A stretch of DNA of 64,000 nucleotides. Origin: Flavobacterium sp. GTDB lineage: Bacteria > Bacteroidota > Bacteroidia > Flavobacteriales > Flavobacteriaceae. Numbering within the stretch: position 1 is the first letter of the stretch; each line of letters starts with the position of its first letter. Position numbers and translations under genes: made by a program. This document shows positions 47,113-57,498 of the stretch, in pieces. Below the pieces are notes generated by a model that saw nothing but the letters and a program-made list of their open reading frames with translations, did not search any database and was not told the DNA's origin. The DNA lies in contig NZ_JANXUG010000079.1 of the NCBI RefSeq assembly GCF_025352015.1, forward strand, positions 1 through 64,000, written 5' to 3'.

Positions 47113-47874
47113 ATGAGTCGAATTCGATCTAAATTATCAGAAAATAAAAAAATATTATCTATCTATTTTTCAGCAGGTTTTCCTAATTTAAACGATACCA
47201 AAAGTTTAATAGAAAATTTAACAAAAAAAGGTGTTGATATGATAGAAATTGGTTTGCCATTTAGCGATCCTTTAGCAGATGGTCCTGTTATTCAAGCAAG
47301 TTCGACTCAAGCGTTGAAGAACGGAATGACCACTAAAATTTTGTTTGAACAGCTGAAAGATATTCGTAAAACAGTGGAAATTCCGCTCATAATTATGGGT
47401 TATTTTAATCCGATGCTACAATTTGGAATTGAAAATTTTCTTAAGAAATGTCAAGAAACAGGTATAGATGGATTGATTATTCCCGATTTGCCGCTTGAAA
47501 TTTACCTTTTAGAATATAAAAAACTTTTTGAAAGCCTCGGTATTGCGATGATTTTTTTAATTACACCGCAAACTTCTGATGAAAGAATTAAATTAATTGA
47601 CGACAATTCCCACTCGTTTATTTATATGGTTAGTAGTGCTAGTGTAACAGGAAGCAAAGATACTTTTGACCAAAATCAGATGAACTACTATGAAAGAATT
47701 GCTTCGATGAATTTGAAAAACCCACAGATAGTTGGCTTCGGAATTAGCAACAAAACTACCTTCCAACAAGCTACAAATTTTCAAAAAGGAGCGATCATTG
47801 GCAGTAGTTTTATCGAATTTATCAGCAAAAATGAAATAACATCTATTTCTAATTTTATCCGAAATATACTTTAG
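47113..47874 (+). CDS. trpA: tryptophan synthase alpha chain
   Basis: Releases indole from indole-3-glycerol phosphate, 253 residues, TIM barrel. The catalytic Glu and Asp are in MIEIGLPFSDPLADGPVIQ, and the phosphate-binding part lies around VSSASVTGSKD and GFGISN. Last gene of the trp operon; no terminator with a T-tract was found, only a 15-bp palindrome at 47891. Confidence 0.97.
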   Translation: MSRIRSKLSENKKILSIYFSAGFPNLNDTKSLIENLTKKGVDMIEIGLPFSDPLADGPVIQASSTQALKNGMTTKILFEQLKDIRKTVEIPLIIMGYFNPMLQFGIENFLKKCQETGIDGLIIPDLPLEIYLLEYKKLFESLGIAMIFLITPQTSDERIKLIDDNSHSFIYMVSSASVTGSKDTFDQNQMNYYERIASMNLKNPQIVGFGISNKTTFQQATNFQKGAIIGSSFIEFISKNEITSISNFIRNIL

Positions 47875-47973
47875 TTAATAAAATTTATAGTATTGATAAT
47901 CAATATTTAAATTATTCAATATAGAATTTATCTATCATGACTTTTTGAGTTAAATAAACGTTAAAATTAAATC

Positions 47974-48009
47974 AAACAAATGTTTAATTTAAACAATCGT
48001 TTAATTTTG
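47974..48009 (+). promoter_or_regulatory. tandem 17-bp operator and promoter of the first TetR efflux operon
   Basis: AAACAAATGTTTAATTT (47974-47990) is directly followed by AAACAATCGTTTAATTT (47991-48007), identical at 15 of 17 positions. Each contains an AAACnnnnGTTT dyad. The second overlaps TAATTTTG (48002-48009), a TAnnTTTG -7 box, 25 bp before the tetR start. The placement suggests that the encoded TetR repressor binds here and blocks its own operon. Confidence 0.6.
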
Positions 48010-48033
48010 TGACTTATTTAAAAGAGTGTATCG

Positions 48034-48657
48034 ATGACCGACTTTAATGAAAAGCAAATTGAAATTCTACAAGTTGCCGAACAGCTATTTGCTGAAGTTG
48101 GTTTTGATGGAACTACTATCAGAACTATCGCCAAAAAAGCAGCTATCAACATCGCCATGATTTCGTACTATTTTGGATCCAAAGAAAAACTTCTAGAAGC
48201 TTTGGTATTGCATCGTATTTCTGGAATGAGTTTAGATCTCGAAAATCTATATCACGAAAACATCGCTCCTATTGAAAAAATTGAAAAGTTAATTGCGTAT
48301 TATATTCAACGTATAAATACTAATCGTTGTATGTATCAAATTCTGCATTTTGAACTTTCGAGCAAAAAAAGAGAAATCAACCTTGATGCTTTTACCCAAG
48401 TAAAAAACAACAACCTTAAACTCATTGAAAATATTATTAAAGAAGGACAAAGTCAAGGATTGTTCCAACCTAATATTAATGTGGCATTGCTCCCTCCAAT
48501 TATTATTGGAAGTTTTATACACTTTCACATGAACAAAAAATACTATCAACAAATTTTAAATTTGAAAAATGATACAGCATTTGAACAGTATATTTTAAAT
48601 GATTTAACCATTCACATTCAAAAAACCATAAAAGCACTTTTAATATATGCAAATTAA
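48034..48657 (+). CDS. TetR/AcrR family regulator
   Basis: A 207-residue repressor. The N-terminal helix-turn-helix is QVAEQLFAEVGFDGTTIRTIAKKAAINIAMISYYFGSKEKLLEALV, and the helical ligand-binding half follows. First gene of a four-gene export operon and probably an autoregulator acting on the tandem 17-bp sites upstream. Its end overlaps the TolC gene by 11 bp. Confidence 0.9.
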   Translation: MTDFNEKQIEILQVAEQLFAEVGFDGTTIRTIAKKAAINIAMISYYFGSKEKLLEALVLHRISGMSLDLENLYHENIAPIEKIEKLIAYYIQRINTNRCMYQILHFELSSKKREINLDAFTQVKNNNLKLIENIIKEGQSQGLFQPNINVALLPPIIIGSFIHFHMNKKYYQQILNLKNDTAFEQYILNDLTIHIQKTIKALLIYAN

Positions 48658-49972
48658 TAAAATTAAGCTTCTCGCATTTTTTCTTTTGGTTGTCACCAAA
48701 AACTACGCTCAAGAAAAAAAACTGCTGACTTTAAAAGAAGCTGTTGAAATAGCCGCTACCAATAGTGATGCAGCTTCGTTAGCGAAAACCAAAGTCGAAA
48801 CGTCAAAACTGGAACTAGAAATCACTAAAAACAACCGTTATCCCAATGTCAAAGCATCGGGACAATATTTACGTTTATCGACTGCCCATGTGGTTTCGAA
48901 TTTGCAAACTTCTAATTCTTCTGCAAATGCAGCTCCTCTGAAAATTGATCAGTTACTTTTAGGTCAAGTCACTGCGTCTGTGCCCATTTTTAATGGATTT
49001 AAATTAAAAAACAGCATCGTTGCTTCCGAAAATATGTATAAAGCAGAAGCTTTTAACGAAAAGCATTCCAAAGAACAAATTGGTCTTGAAGTCGTAGAAT
49101 TATTTGCCACTTTATACAAAGCCCAGCAAATGACAGATTTGATTCAAGACAATGTAAAAACCGCGGAGCAACGTGTAAAAGATTTCACCGCCATGGAAGC
49201 AAATGGTTTGATAGCTCGAAATGATTTGTTAAAAGCGCAATTGCAGCAATCTAATGTTCAATTGTCATTGGATAACGCAAATAAAAATACTGCCATTGCA
49301 AATTATAAACTGATTACACTTCTCAAATTACCCGAAAACACAAAAGTTGACATTGATATTGAAGCCATAAAAAGAGATATGGTTACCAATCAAGGAAATA
49401 GTGAACAAGGCGAAAGAAACGATTTGAAAGCACTAGAACTCAAAAAACAAGCTGCCGAAAGCAGTATTAAAATAGCTAAAGCCAATTATTATCCCTCTTT
49501 ATCTTTAACCGGCGGTTACATTGCCTTTGATTTACACAACGCGCTGACGGTTACCAACGCTTTAAATGTTGGCTTGGGATTTTCGTATGATTTATCAAGT
49601 TTTTTCAAAAATGGAAAGCAAGTCAAATTAGCGCAAAACAAAACCAAAGAAACAGCAATTGTTTTAACATTGATGACAAATCAAATTAAAGAAGAAGTGT
49701 TTCAAGCGCAGGAAAATTATAAACTTTCTGTCAAACAAAGTTTAGTATATGAGAGCGCTGTTGAACAAGCCAACGAAAATTATCGAATTGTAAAAGATAA
49801 ATACGAAAACAATCTTTCGGATACTAATGATTTATTGGAAGCGGATTTTCAACAATTACAAGCCAAAATCAATCAAGCATTATCAAAAGCAGATGTAGCA
49901 CAAAAATATTACGAATTGCAATTTGCCAAAGGAACATTGACCTCATCATTAAACAGCACTCAAAAAAACTAA
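48647..49972 (+). CDS. TolC-family outer-membrane efflux protein
   Basis: A 441-residue outer-membrane channel with a signal peptide (LLAFFLLVVTKNYAQ). The two repeated helical/strand halves include LTLKEAVEIAATNSDAASLAKTKVE, ANGLIARNDLLKAQLQQSNV and the second-half ALELKKQAAESSIKIAK and YPSLSLTGGYIAF. It forms the outer-membrane exit for the EmrAB-like pump encoded next. Confidence 0.9.
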   Translation: MQINKIKLLAFFLLVVTKNYAQEKKLLTLKEAVEIAATNSDAASLAKTKVETSKLELEITKNNRYPNVKASGQYLRLSTAHVVSNLQTSNSSANAAPLKIDQLLLGQVTASVPIFNGFKLKNSIVASENMYKAEAFNEKHSKEQIGLEVVELFATLYKAQQMTDLIQDNVKTAEQRVKDFTAMEANGLIARNDLLKAQLQQSNVQLSLDNANKNTAIANYKLITLLKLPENTKVDIDIEAIKRDMVTNQGNSEQGERNDLKALELKKQAAESSIKIAKANYYPSLSLTGGYIAFDLHNALTVTNALNVGLGFSYDLSSFFKNGKQVKLAQNKTKETAIVLTLMTNQIKEEVFQAQENYKLSVKQSLVYESAVEQANENYRIVKDKYENNLSDTNDLLEADFQQLQAKINQALSKADVAQKYYELQFAKGTLTSSLNSTQKN

Positions 49973-49984
49973 ATTTTAAAAACC

Positions 49985-51064
49985 ATGGAAGCTAAAAAAA
50001 CAAATAAAAAATTTTCGCTAATATTTATTGCTTTGGCAACAATAGGAATAGTATATGGTGGATACAAATACATCCATTCGTTGTCACACGAAACGACAGA
50101 TGACGCTCAAGTAGCGAAAAAAATGAGCCCAATTATTTCTAGAGTTTCAGGATATATTAACAAAGTTTTGGTAAAAGATAATGCTGCTGTAAAAAAAGGA
50201 GATACGCTTTTCGTGATAGATAAAAGTGATTATTTGGTTCGTGTGGAAGAGGCAAAAGCAAATTTAGCGGCAGCAGAAAACAGTGTAGAAGTTTCAAAAG
50301 CAGATATTGGAACTTCGCAAGCCAATGTCTCTGTTTCTGATGCCAATGTGCAATCCGCAAATGGAACCATCGAAACGGCTAAAATTAGATTGCGCCGAGC
50401 ATCTTCCGATTTTGAGCGTTATAACAATTTGTATAAAAATCATTCAATTACCAAACAACAATTTGAACAAGCCGAAGCTACTAAACAAGAAGCTCAAAGT
50501 CAGCTGCAAATAATTCAAGACCAACAAAAAGCATCTGCTTTTCAGCGAAATGTTGCTACTGCAAGAAACAATGTGAGTAGCAAACAGGTTCAAGTGGCTG
50601 TTGCCAATGTAAAAAAAGCTCAAGCGGCTTTGGATGCTGCCAATTTGAATTTGAGTTATACCATCGTCACTGCTTCTATTGACGGACAAGTTTCTACCAT
50701 TGATATGCAGCCAGGACAATTGGTGCAAGCCGGACAATCGCTATTTTATATCATCAACAATACCGAAACTTGGGTTGTGGCTAATTTTAAAGAAACGCAA
50801 TTAGACAAAATGCATGCGGGTCAAAAAGTAAAACTCAAAATAGACGCCTTTCCCGATACCGATTTTGAAGGCGAAGTAAGTTCTTTTTCGCCAGCGACAG
50901 GTTCTAAATTTTCTCTTTTGCCTCCTGATAATGCCAGCGGAAATTTTGTAAAAACCGTTCAAAGACTCCCCGTTAGAATAAACTTTACAAACAACAATCC
51001 GAAAGACAAATTACAAATGTTACGCTCTGGAATGAATGCTGATGTTGACGTAATCTTAAAATAA
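49985..51064 (+). CDS. HlyD/EmrA-family membrane fusion protein
   Basis: A 359-residue periplasmic adaptor anchored by one N-terminal helix (about 12-29). Beyond it come the lipoyl-type motifs SRVSGYINKVLVKDNAAVKKGDTLFVID and LNLSYTIVTASIDGQVSTIDMQPGQLVQAGQ, separated by long coiled-coil hairpins rich in Ala/Gln. Like EmrA it should join the DHA2 pump to the TolC-like channel. Confidence 0.92.
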   Translation: MEAKKTNKKFSLIFIALATIGIVYGGYKYIHSLSHETTDDAQVAKKMSPIISRVSGYINKVLVKDNAAVKKGDTLFVIDKSDYLVRVEEAKANLAAAENSVEVSKADIGTSQANVSVSDANVQSANGTIETAKIRLRRASSDFERYNNLYKNHSITKQQFEQAEATKQEAQSQLQIIQDQQKASAFQRNVATARNNVSSKQVQVAVANVKKAQAALDAANLNLSYTIVTASIDGQVSTIDMQPGQLVQAGQSLFYIINNTETWVVANFKETQLDKMHAGQKVKLKIDAFPDTDFEGEVSSFSPATGSKFSLLPPDNASGNFVKTVQRLPVRINFTNNNPKDKLQMLRSGMNADVDVILK

Positions 51065-51092
51065 TTCACAATTTACCATTCAAAATTAAAAA

Positions 51093-52682
51093 ATGGCTAA
51101 AACACCAATAGTTCAAGAAGATTTAGTAGAATATGGTTTTCGACGCACCATCATTACCATTACGGCAGTGCTTTGTGCTTTACTGGAAATTGTAGATACC
51201 ACTATTGTAAACGTAGCGTTAAACAATATGCGTGGCAGTCTTGGCGCTTCGCTTACAGATGTTGCATGGGTAATCACCGCTTATGCTATTGCGAATGTTA
51301 TTGTGATTCCCATGACGAGTTGGCTTTCACAGCAATTTGGACGGCGGAATTATTTTGCTGCTTCGATTATCATTTTTACGGTTGCTTCTTTTATGTGTGG
51401 CAATGCTTCTACGATATGGGAATTAGTAGCCTTTCGATTCATACAAGGGCTTGGTGGTGGTGCATTATTAGTAACTGCACAAACCATAATAACCGAAAGT
51501 TATCCTATGGAAAAACGTGGCATGGCGCAAGCTATTTATGGTATGGGCGTAATTGTAGGACCCACGCTCGGCCCCCCATTAGGTGGATATATCGTTGACC
51601 ATTTTTCTTGGCCTTATATTTTTTACATCAATTTACCCATCGGAATTATTGCTGCCTTATTAACATTATCTTTTGTGAGAAGTCCAAAATATGGTGAGAA
51701 ACTAAAAGCCCATCAGGTAGATTGGTTGGGAATCGTATTATTGGCTGCATTTATTGGTTCGTTGCAATACATTTTAGAACATGGGCAGCAAGACGATTGG
51801 TTTAACGATGTCACTATTTTTACTTTATCGGTTATCAGTTTGTTTGGATTATTCTTCTTTATTTGGCGCGAACTTACTTATAAGTATCCTATTGTAAACT
51901 TAAATGTTCTTAAAGATAGCAATCTTAAAGTTGGCGTAGTAATGAGCTTCATTATGGGGTTTGGTTTGTATGGCACAACATTTATTGTTCCTATTTACAC
52001 CCAATCTATTCTTGGTTGGACAGCCACAGATGCTGGTTTACTTTTAGTTCCGAGTTCAATAACGGTAGCTTTTATGATGCCAATGATTGGTAAACTGATA
52101 CAACGTGGCGTACCACAAACCTATTTGGTGGCAATAGGATTTTTAGCCTTCTTTGTTTTTACGTATTGGATGCATAACGTAATGACGCCCGATACCGGCA
52201 CAGAGCATCTTTTTTGGCCGTTAATTGTTCGTGGTTTAGGACTGGGATTATTATTTGTGCCCATTACAACACTTTCGCTATCGGCTTTAAAAGGAAAAAG
52301 TATCGGTGAAGGTGCGGCTTTTACCGGAATGATGCGACAATTAGGAGGGTCATTTGGTATTGCAATTATAACAACTTTTATCGCCCGATTCAGTCAAACG
52401 CATCGTGTCAACTTGATTGCCCATTTAGACAGTACCAAAGTCAATGTACAAAACAGAATTCATGTCCTGCAAAAAGGTTTTATGTCAAAAGGTTTTAGCG
52501 CAGAAACAGCATTGCAGAAAGCGTATAAAATTTTAGATTTTGGGGTAACCAAACAAAGCTCGGTTCTAGCATTCATGGATATTTTTCTTTATCTCGGCCT
52601 TTTATTCTTGGTTTGCATTCCGTTTATTCTATTGGTTAAAAAAGGTAAAAAGAATGCAGCTATTCCTGAAGCCATACATTAA
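51093..52682 (+). CDS. DHA2-family drug efflux permease, EmrB-like
   Basis: A 529-residue proton-driven exporter with about 14 membrane segments. Signature parts are the ALLEIVDTTIVNVAL first helix motif D1, the WVITAYAIANV helix, the motif A-like GRRNYFAASII and motif C-like GPTLGPPLGGYIVDHFSWPYIFYINLPIG. The last two are typical of 14-TM DHA2 pumps. The exported compounds are unknown. Confidence 0.93.
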   Translation: MAKTPIVQEDLVEYGFRRTIITITAVLCALLEIVDTTIVNVALNNMRGSLGASLTDVAWVITAYAIANVIVIPMTSWLSQQFGRRNYFAASIIIFTVASFMCGNASTIWELVAFRFIQGLGGGALLVTAQTIITESYPMEKRGMAQAIYGMGVIVGPTLGPPLGGYIVDHFSWPYIFYINLPIGIIAALLTLSFVRSPKYGEKLKAHQVDWLGIVLLAAFIGSLQYILEHGQQDDWFNDVTIFTLSVISLFGLFFFIWRELTYKYPIVNLNVLKDSNLKVGVVMSFIMGFGLYGTTFIVPIYTQSILGWTATDAGLLLVPSSITVAFMMPMIGKLIQRGVPQTYLVAIGFLAFFVFTYWMHNVMTPDTGTEHLFWPLIVRGLGLGLLFVPITTLSLSALKGKSIGEGAAFTGMMRQLGGSFGIAIITTFIARFSQTHRVNLIAHLDSTKVNVQNRIHVLQKGFMSKGFSAETALQKAYKILDFGVTKQSSVLAFMDIFLYLGLLFLVCIPFILLVKKGKKNAAIPEAIH

Positions 52683-52771
52683 TTAACTAATTTACAAGTT
52701 ATTAACATTTTGTGTGTATTTAGAAAACAATTCCATAAATTTGATTAAATACAACTTTAAATCAAAACATT

Positions 52772-53122
52772 ATGGGACTTTTTGGTAATAAAGAAAAAAA
52801 AATCATTGAGGAACTTCATAAAAAAAATGAAAATCATTGTAAAGAAATCAGCAAAGAAATAGCTGATTTGCTCGACGATTTAAAAACAGATTACGATGAA
52901 AACCAAGAAGTTGTGCAAGAATTTTCAAATTTTGTAGAGGAGCTTAAAACTAAATTAAGTCCCGAAGATGCCGTTAAATTAATTGATTTTTCTAGTAGGT
53001 TGAACAAAGTGAAGCGCTGTGCCAAAAAAGGTGTCGAAGCTATGAGAGAATTAGCGCGTGATCAAAGAAAAATGTCAAGCGAAACTCGTATGGAGTATGA
53101 AGAATACTTTTATATGAAATAA
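52772..53122 (+). CDS. small helical protein of unknown function
   Basis: A 116-residue, highly charged protein (rich in Glu and Lys) predicted to be almost all helix and partly coiled coil, for example KIIEELHKKNENHCKEISKEIADLLDDLK. No signal peptide and no recognised domain. It follows emrB by 89 bp and is convergent with yaaA. Function unknown. Confidence 0.55.
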   Translation: MGLFGNKEKKIIEELHKKNENHCKEISKEIADLLDDLKTDYDENQEVVQEFSNFVEELKTKLSPEDAVKLIDFSSRLNKVKRCAKKGVEAMRELARDQRKMSSETRMEYEEYFYMK

Positions 53123-53144
53123 AAATCATCGACAATAAAAACTA

Positions 53145-53903
53145 TTATCTCGTAAAAACCAATGTATTTCCTTTACTTAAATTAGCATCAAAAGCATAAC
53201 CCTCATAATTAAATTCTTTTAAATCATCAATCGTTTCAACATTGGCATCTATAATGTAACGAACCATCATACCTCTCGCCTTTTTTGCAAAAAAACTTAT
53301 CATTTTCAGTTTACCATCTTTATAATCTCTAAACTCAGGAGTGATTACAGGAACTTTTAATTTTTTGGTATCAACAGCGCTAAAATATTCATTACTGGCT
53401 AAATTGATAAATAATTCTTCTTTTTGTAATTCTTCATTTAAAGTTTTGGTAATCGTTTTTTTCCAAAACTCATATAAGTTTTTGTTTTTACCAATAGCTA
53501 GTGAAGTTCCCATTTCTAAACGATAAGCCTGCATCAAATCTAATGGTTTTAATAAACCATACAAACCTGATAAAATATAGAGTTTATCCTGCAACGAGGG
53601 TAATTTTTCAAGGGGCAAACTGTAAACATCCAAACCTGCATATACATCGCCATCAAAAGCAAAAATAGCTTGTCTGGCATTATCGAGCGTAAACGGAGTT
53701 ATCCATTGTTGATTGCGCTGCCAGTTAAGTTCAGCCAACTTATCTGAAATATCCATAAGTTGTGATAATGCTTTTGGATTTTTCTTTTTTAACGTATTTT
53801 GAATAGTAGTTGCTTGTTTCAAAAACCGCGGTTCACTGTAATTATAAGTGGGCAACTGTTTATCAAAATTCAAGGATTTGGCAGGTGATAGTACTATTTT
53901 CAT
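53145..53903 (-). CDS. yaaA: YaaA-family protein (peroxide stress / DNA-binding)
   Basis: A 252-residue protein of the YaaA/DUF328 family. It begins MKIVLSPAKSLNFD and contains GDVYAGLDV, YILSGLYGLLKPLDLMQAYRLEMGT, NLASNEYFSAVD and the C-terminal FFAKKARGMMVRY. E. coli YaaA lowers free iron and oxidative damage during peroxide stress and binds DNA. It is convergent with the small helical protein gene. Confidence 0.94.
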   Translation of the reverse strand: MKIVLSPAKSLNFDKQLPTYNYSEPRFLKQATTIQNTLKKKNPKALSQLMDISDKLAELNWQRNQQWITPFTLDNARQAIFAFDGDVYAGLDVYSLPLEKLPSLQDKLYILSGLYGLLKPLDLMQAYRLEMGTSLAIGKNKNLYEFWKKTITKTLNEELQKEELFINLASNEYFSAVDTKKLKVPVITPEFRDYKDGKLKMISFFAKKARGMMVRYIIDANVETIDDLKEFNYEGYAFDANLSKGNTLVFTR

Positions 53904-54061
53904 TGAATTTTTTTTTTGCTTTTCAAAAATACAAATTCGGTTGTGAAAACCATTAAGAAAAAAAAATGAATTATTTCAATTGTTTTACTAAACGTTAATC
54001 TACTAGTAAAAACCAATGAAAAGCGGTAAATTGCAGTTCATTTATAATTCAGAACATCGCA

Positions 54062-54520
54062 ATGAGAAAAATAATTTTTTTTTTATGCCTTGGATTGATT
54101 TTTTCTTGTAAAAGTAAAAAAGCCGTAGCTGTTGAGAAAACAACGGTATTTGTTAAACTAGAAGATTTAAATCTTACCAAGAAAAATAGAGCTTACGATC
54201 TCGGAAAAAGATTGTTAGAATCCTGCAACACATCGCGGTTTAAAGCTTTTTCTGCTAGTGAAGCTACTGATAAAGTAAGACAAAACGCCACTCCAGAAAA
54301 AATAGCAATCATCTGTAAAAAAATTAATCAGCGAAACGGAAGGTTTTTAGGTTTAAACCTCATTGACGTCACCTACAGTAAATCGAAGAAGGATTACATT
54401 TTTCATTATACTATTGACTACGAAAAAAAACTTTTTAAAAGAGAATTAAGGGTAACTATTAATTCCGATAACAAAGTGTCAGCCATAGCCACAAAACAAG
54501 TTACGACCAAACCATTATAA
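54062..54520 (+). CDS. small lipoprotein of unknown function
   Basis: A 152-residue protein with a lipoprotein signal ending in IFSC (Cys16), followed by KSKKAVAVEKT. The mature part (NRAYDLGKRLLESCNTSRFKAF, and KKDYIFHYTIDYEKKLFKRELRV) may be an NTF2- or cystatin-like fold, but I cannot name a family. Upstream, an 8-bp inverted repeat TTTTACTA/TAGTAAAA (53983-53990 and 54004-54011) brackets the promoter region. Confidence 0.6.
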   Translation: MRKIIFFLCLGLIFSCKSKKAVAVEKTTVFVKLEDLNLTKKNRAYDLGKRLLESCNTSRFKAFSASEATDKVRQNATPEKIAIICKKINQRNGRFLGLNLIDVTYSKSKKDYIFHYTIDYEKKLFKRELRVTINSDNKVSAIATKQVTTKPL

Positions 54521-54679
54521 TAAAAAAAGAAGTAATAAAAGTTTTACTCTTTTAAGGAAGTTAATATTTTAATTATTAAAAATCTACTCAATAATAATTC
54601 ACAGATTATTTTGATAGCATTACTGTTTTAAAACTTTTATTTCAAACTGCTGCTATTTTTCCAGAATGAAAACTAACAA

Positions 54680-54710
54680 TCTTATTTTAAGACATATTGT
54701 CTTATTTTAA
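54680..54710 (+). promoter_or_regulatory. palindrome and direct repeat upstream of clpB
   Basis: A 7-3-7 perfect palindrome TAAGACA-TAT-TGTCTTA (54688-54704) lies between two copies of TCTTATTTTAA (54680-54690 and 54700-54710), about 110 bp before the clpB ATG. It is a candidate binding site of a heat-shock regulator. It is not the CIRCE or HAIR consensus, and no regulator is known for it. The remaining 300-bp gap shows no gene. Confidence 0.4.
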
Positions 54711-54816
54711 TTAAAAAAATATTTGTTAAAAGCCATTTTGTCTCCATTTTTGAAGTGGAACACAAGTTGCCAAATACAAGTGAAGTTTAAAAACTCGACT
54801 ATTAAAAACATACACT

Positions 54817-57420
54817 ATGAACATCAATAAATTCACCATCAAATCGCAAGAAGCATTGCAACAAGCACAGCAAATTGCACAAAATTTTGGACAGCAACAG
54901 CTCGAGAACGAGCACATTTTCAAGGGCATATTAGAAGTCGATGAAAACGTAACACCTTTTATTTTGAAAAAACTCAATGTAAATGTGGAGCTTTTCAAAA
55001 AGATTTTAGACGGCACCATTCAAAGTTTTCCTAAAGTTTCGGGAACCGAAATTATGTTTTCTCGCGATGCTTCAATAACAGTAAACGAAGCTGAAATTAT
55101 CGCCAAAAAAATGAACGACGAATTTGTTTCTATCGAGCATTTAATTTTAGCCATTTTCAAATCGAAAAGCAAAGTCGCACAAATTTTAAAAGATCAAGGC
55201 GTTACGGAAAAAGGTTTACAAGCAGCGATTGACGAAATACGCAAAGGCGAAAGAGTAACTTCTGCTTCGGCTGAAGAAACCTATAATGCTTTAAATAAAT
55301 ATGCTAAAAACCTAAACGAACTAGCTAAAAATGGCAAACTCGATCCAGTAATTGGTCGTGATGAAGAAATTCGTCGCGTATTGCAAATTCTAACGCGAAG
55401 AACAAAAAACAACCCAATGTTAGTTGGTGAACCAGGTGTTGGTAAAACTGCTATTGCAGAAGGTTTAGCACATAGAATTGTTGACGGCGATGTGCCCGAA
55501 AATTTAAAAGATAAAGTAGTGTATTCGCTAGATATGGGTGCGTTAATTGCCGGAGCGAAATACAAAGGTGAATTTGAAGAACGATTAAAATCAGTAGTAA
55601 AAGAAGTAACTTCTGCCGAAGGTGATATTGTTTTGTTCATTGACGAAATACATACTTTGGTTGGTGCTGGTGGTGGCGAAGGCGCTATGGATGCGGCGAA
55701 TATTTTAAAACCTGCTTTAGCTCGTGGTGAACTGCTTGCAATTGGTGCAACAACATTAGACGAATATCAAAAATATTTCGAGAAAGATAAAGCACTCGAA
55801 AGACGTTTTCAGAAAATTATGGTCGATGAACCTGATACCGAAAGCGCCATTTCCATCCTTCGCGGTATCAAAGAAAAATATGAAACTCATCATAAAGTAC
55901 GAATTAAAGACGATGCAATTATTGCAGCTGTTGAGTTATCGCAACGGTATATTACCAATCGTTTCTTGCCTGATAAAGCCATTGACTTGATGGACGAAGC
56001 GGCTTCTAAACTACGAATGGAAATCAATTCAAAACCCGAAGAATTAGATGTTTTGGATAGAAAAATTATGCAATTGGAAATAGAAATAGAAGCTATCAAA
56101 AGAGAAAATGACGAAAGCAAATTGAAAGGTCTCGGCATGGATTTGGCGAACTTAAAAGAAGAACGCAACAAAATTTTTACCAAATGGAAATCTGAAAAAG
56201 ATGTGATAGATAACATTCAAAACATCAAACAAGAAATTGAAGATTTCAAAACAGAGGCCGAACAAGCGGAACGCAATGGCGATTACGGAAAAGTAGCCGA
56301 AATTCGTTACGGAAAAATCAAAGAAGCCCAAGGGCAATTAGATGCTTTACAAACGCAATTAGCCCAAAATCAAGATGGAACTTCCTTAATTAAAGAAGAA
56401 GTAACTCGAGAAGATATTGCCGAAGTTGTAGCCAAGTGGACTGGAATTCCTGTAATGAAAATGCTTCAAGGTGAACGAGAAAAATTACTAAAACTAGAAG
56501 ATGATTTGCATCACAGAGTCGTGGGTCAGGAAGAAGCTATCGAGGCAGTGAGCGATGCTGTGCGCAGAAGCCGTGCCGGATTGCAAGATATGAAAAAACC
56601 TATTGGCACATTCTTATTTCTAGGAACAACAGGTGTTGGTAAAACCGAATTAGCAAAAGCATTAGCCGAATATCTATTTGACGATGAAAATGCCATGACA
56701 AGAATTGACATGAGCGAATACCAAGAACGCCATAGTGTAAGCCGATTAGTTGGTGCACCTCCAGGTTATGTAGGTTATGATGAAGGCGGACAATTAACAG
56801 AAGCCGTACGAAGAAAACCCTATTCTGTAATCTTGTTAGACGAAATTGAAAAAGCACATCCTGATACTTTTAATATTTTGTTACAAGTATTGGATGAAGG
56901 ACGATTGACGGATAACAAAGGTCGCGTTGCCGATTTTAAAAACACTATTATCATCATGACTTCTAATATGGGAAGTGCTATTATACAAGAGAAATTTGAA
57001 AACCTAAAAGTAAGTATAGATGCCGCTACCGAAGCAGCAAAAATAGAAGTGCTTGGTTTGCTAAAACAAATTGTTCGTCCGGAGTTTATCAATAGAATTG
57101 ACGAAATTGTAATGTTTACACCATTGACAGCCGCTAATATTAAGCAAATTGTAAGCTTACAATTAAAAAGTGTAACCAAAATGCTGGCACAACAAAACAT
57201 CACTATGGATGCTACAACAGAAGCAATAGAATATTTGGCACACAAAGGCTACGATCCGCAATATGGTGCGCGACCAGTAAAAAGAGTTATTCAAAGAGAG
57301 GTTCTTAATCAATTATCTAAAGAAATATTAGCTGGAAAAGTAACTACAGATAGTATTATTTTGCTCGATGCTTTTGATAGTCAATTGGTGTTTAGAAACC
57401 AAAGTCAATTGGTATCCTAA
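54817..57420 (+). CDS. clpB: ATP-dependent disaggregase ClpB
   Basis: The Hsp100 chaperone that, with DnaK, pulls proteins out of aggregates. The 867 residues are full-length. An N-terminal domain (about 1-145) is followed by the first AAA domain with Walker [10 protein letters not shown] and Walker [15 protein letters not shown]. Then comes the long middle coiled coil (about 400-520). The second AAA domain has Walker [11 protein letters not shown], Walker [10 protein letters not shown] and the ClpB-type motif [18 protein letters not shown]. Confidence 0.97.
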   Translation: MNINKFTIKSQEALQQAQQIAQNFGQQQLENEHIFKGILEVDENVTPFILKKLNVNVELFKKILDGTIQSFPKVSGTEIMFSRDASITVNEAEIIAKKMNDEFVSIEHLILAIFKSKSKVAQILKDQGVTEKGLQAAIDEIRKGERVTSASAEETYNALNKYAKNLNELAKNGKLDPVIGRDEEIRRVLQILTRRTKNNPMLVGEPGVGKTAIAEGLAHRIVDGDVPENLKDKVVYSLDMGALIAGAKYKGEFEERLKSVVKEVTSAEGDIVLFIDEIHTLVGAGGGEGAMDAANILKPALARGELLAIGATTLDEYQKYFEKDKALERRFQKIMVDEPDTESAISILRGIKEKYETHHKVRIKDDAIIAAVELSQRYITNRFLPDKAIDLMDEAASKLRMEINSKPEELDVLDRKIMQLEIEIEAIKRENDESKLKGLGMDLANLKEERNKIFTKWKSEKDVIDNIQNIKQEIEDFKTEAEQAERNGDYGKVAEIRYGKIKEAQGQLDALQTQLAQNQDGTSLIKEEVTREDIAEVVAKWTGIPVMKMLQGEREKLLKLEDDLHHRVVGQEEAIEAVSDAVRRSRAGLQDMKKPIGTFLFLGTTGVGKTELAKALAEYLFDDENAMTRIDMSEYQERHSVSRLVGAPPGYVGYDEGGQLTEAVRRKPYSVILLDEIEKAHPDTFNILLQVLDEGRLTDNKGRVADFKNTIIIMTSNMGSAIIQEKFENLKVSIDAATEAAKIEVLGLLKQIVRPEFINRIDEIVMFTPLTAANIKQIVSLQLKSVTKMLAQQNITMDATTEAIEYLAHKGYDPQYGARPVKRVIQREVLNQLSKEILAGKVTTDSIILLDAFDSQLVFRNQSQLVS

Positions 57421-57498
57421 TCTGTAATTGTGGTAGAAAGACCAAAAAATTTGTTTATATCATCCAAATTCCTATTTTAGTAGTCAAAATATATAACT

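Noticed and set aside
53983..54011. Inverted repeat TTTTACTA/TAGTAAAA as a terminator of yaaA
   Set aside because: It lies upstream, not downstream, of yaaA (minus strand), and there is no T-tract; it may only be part of a promoter region.
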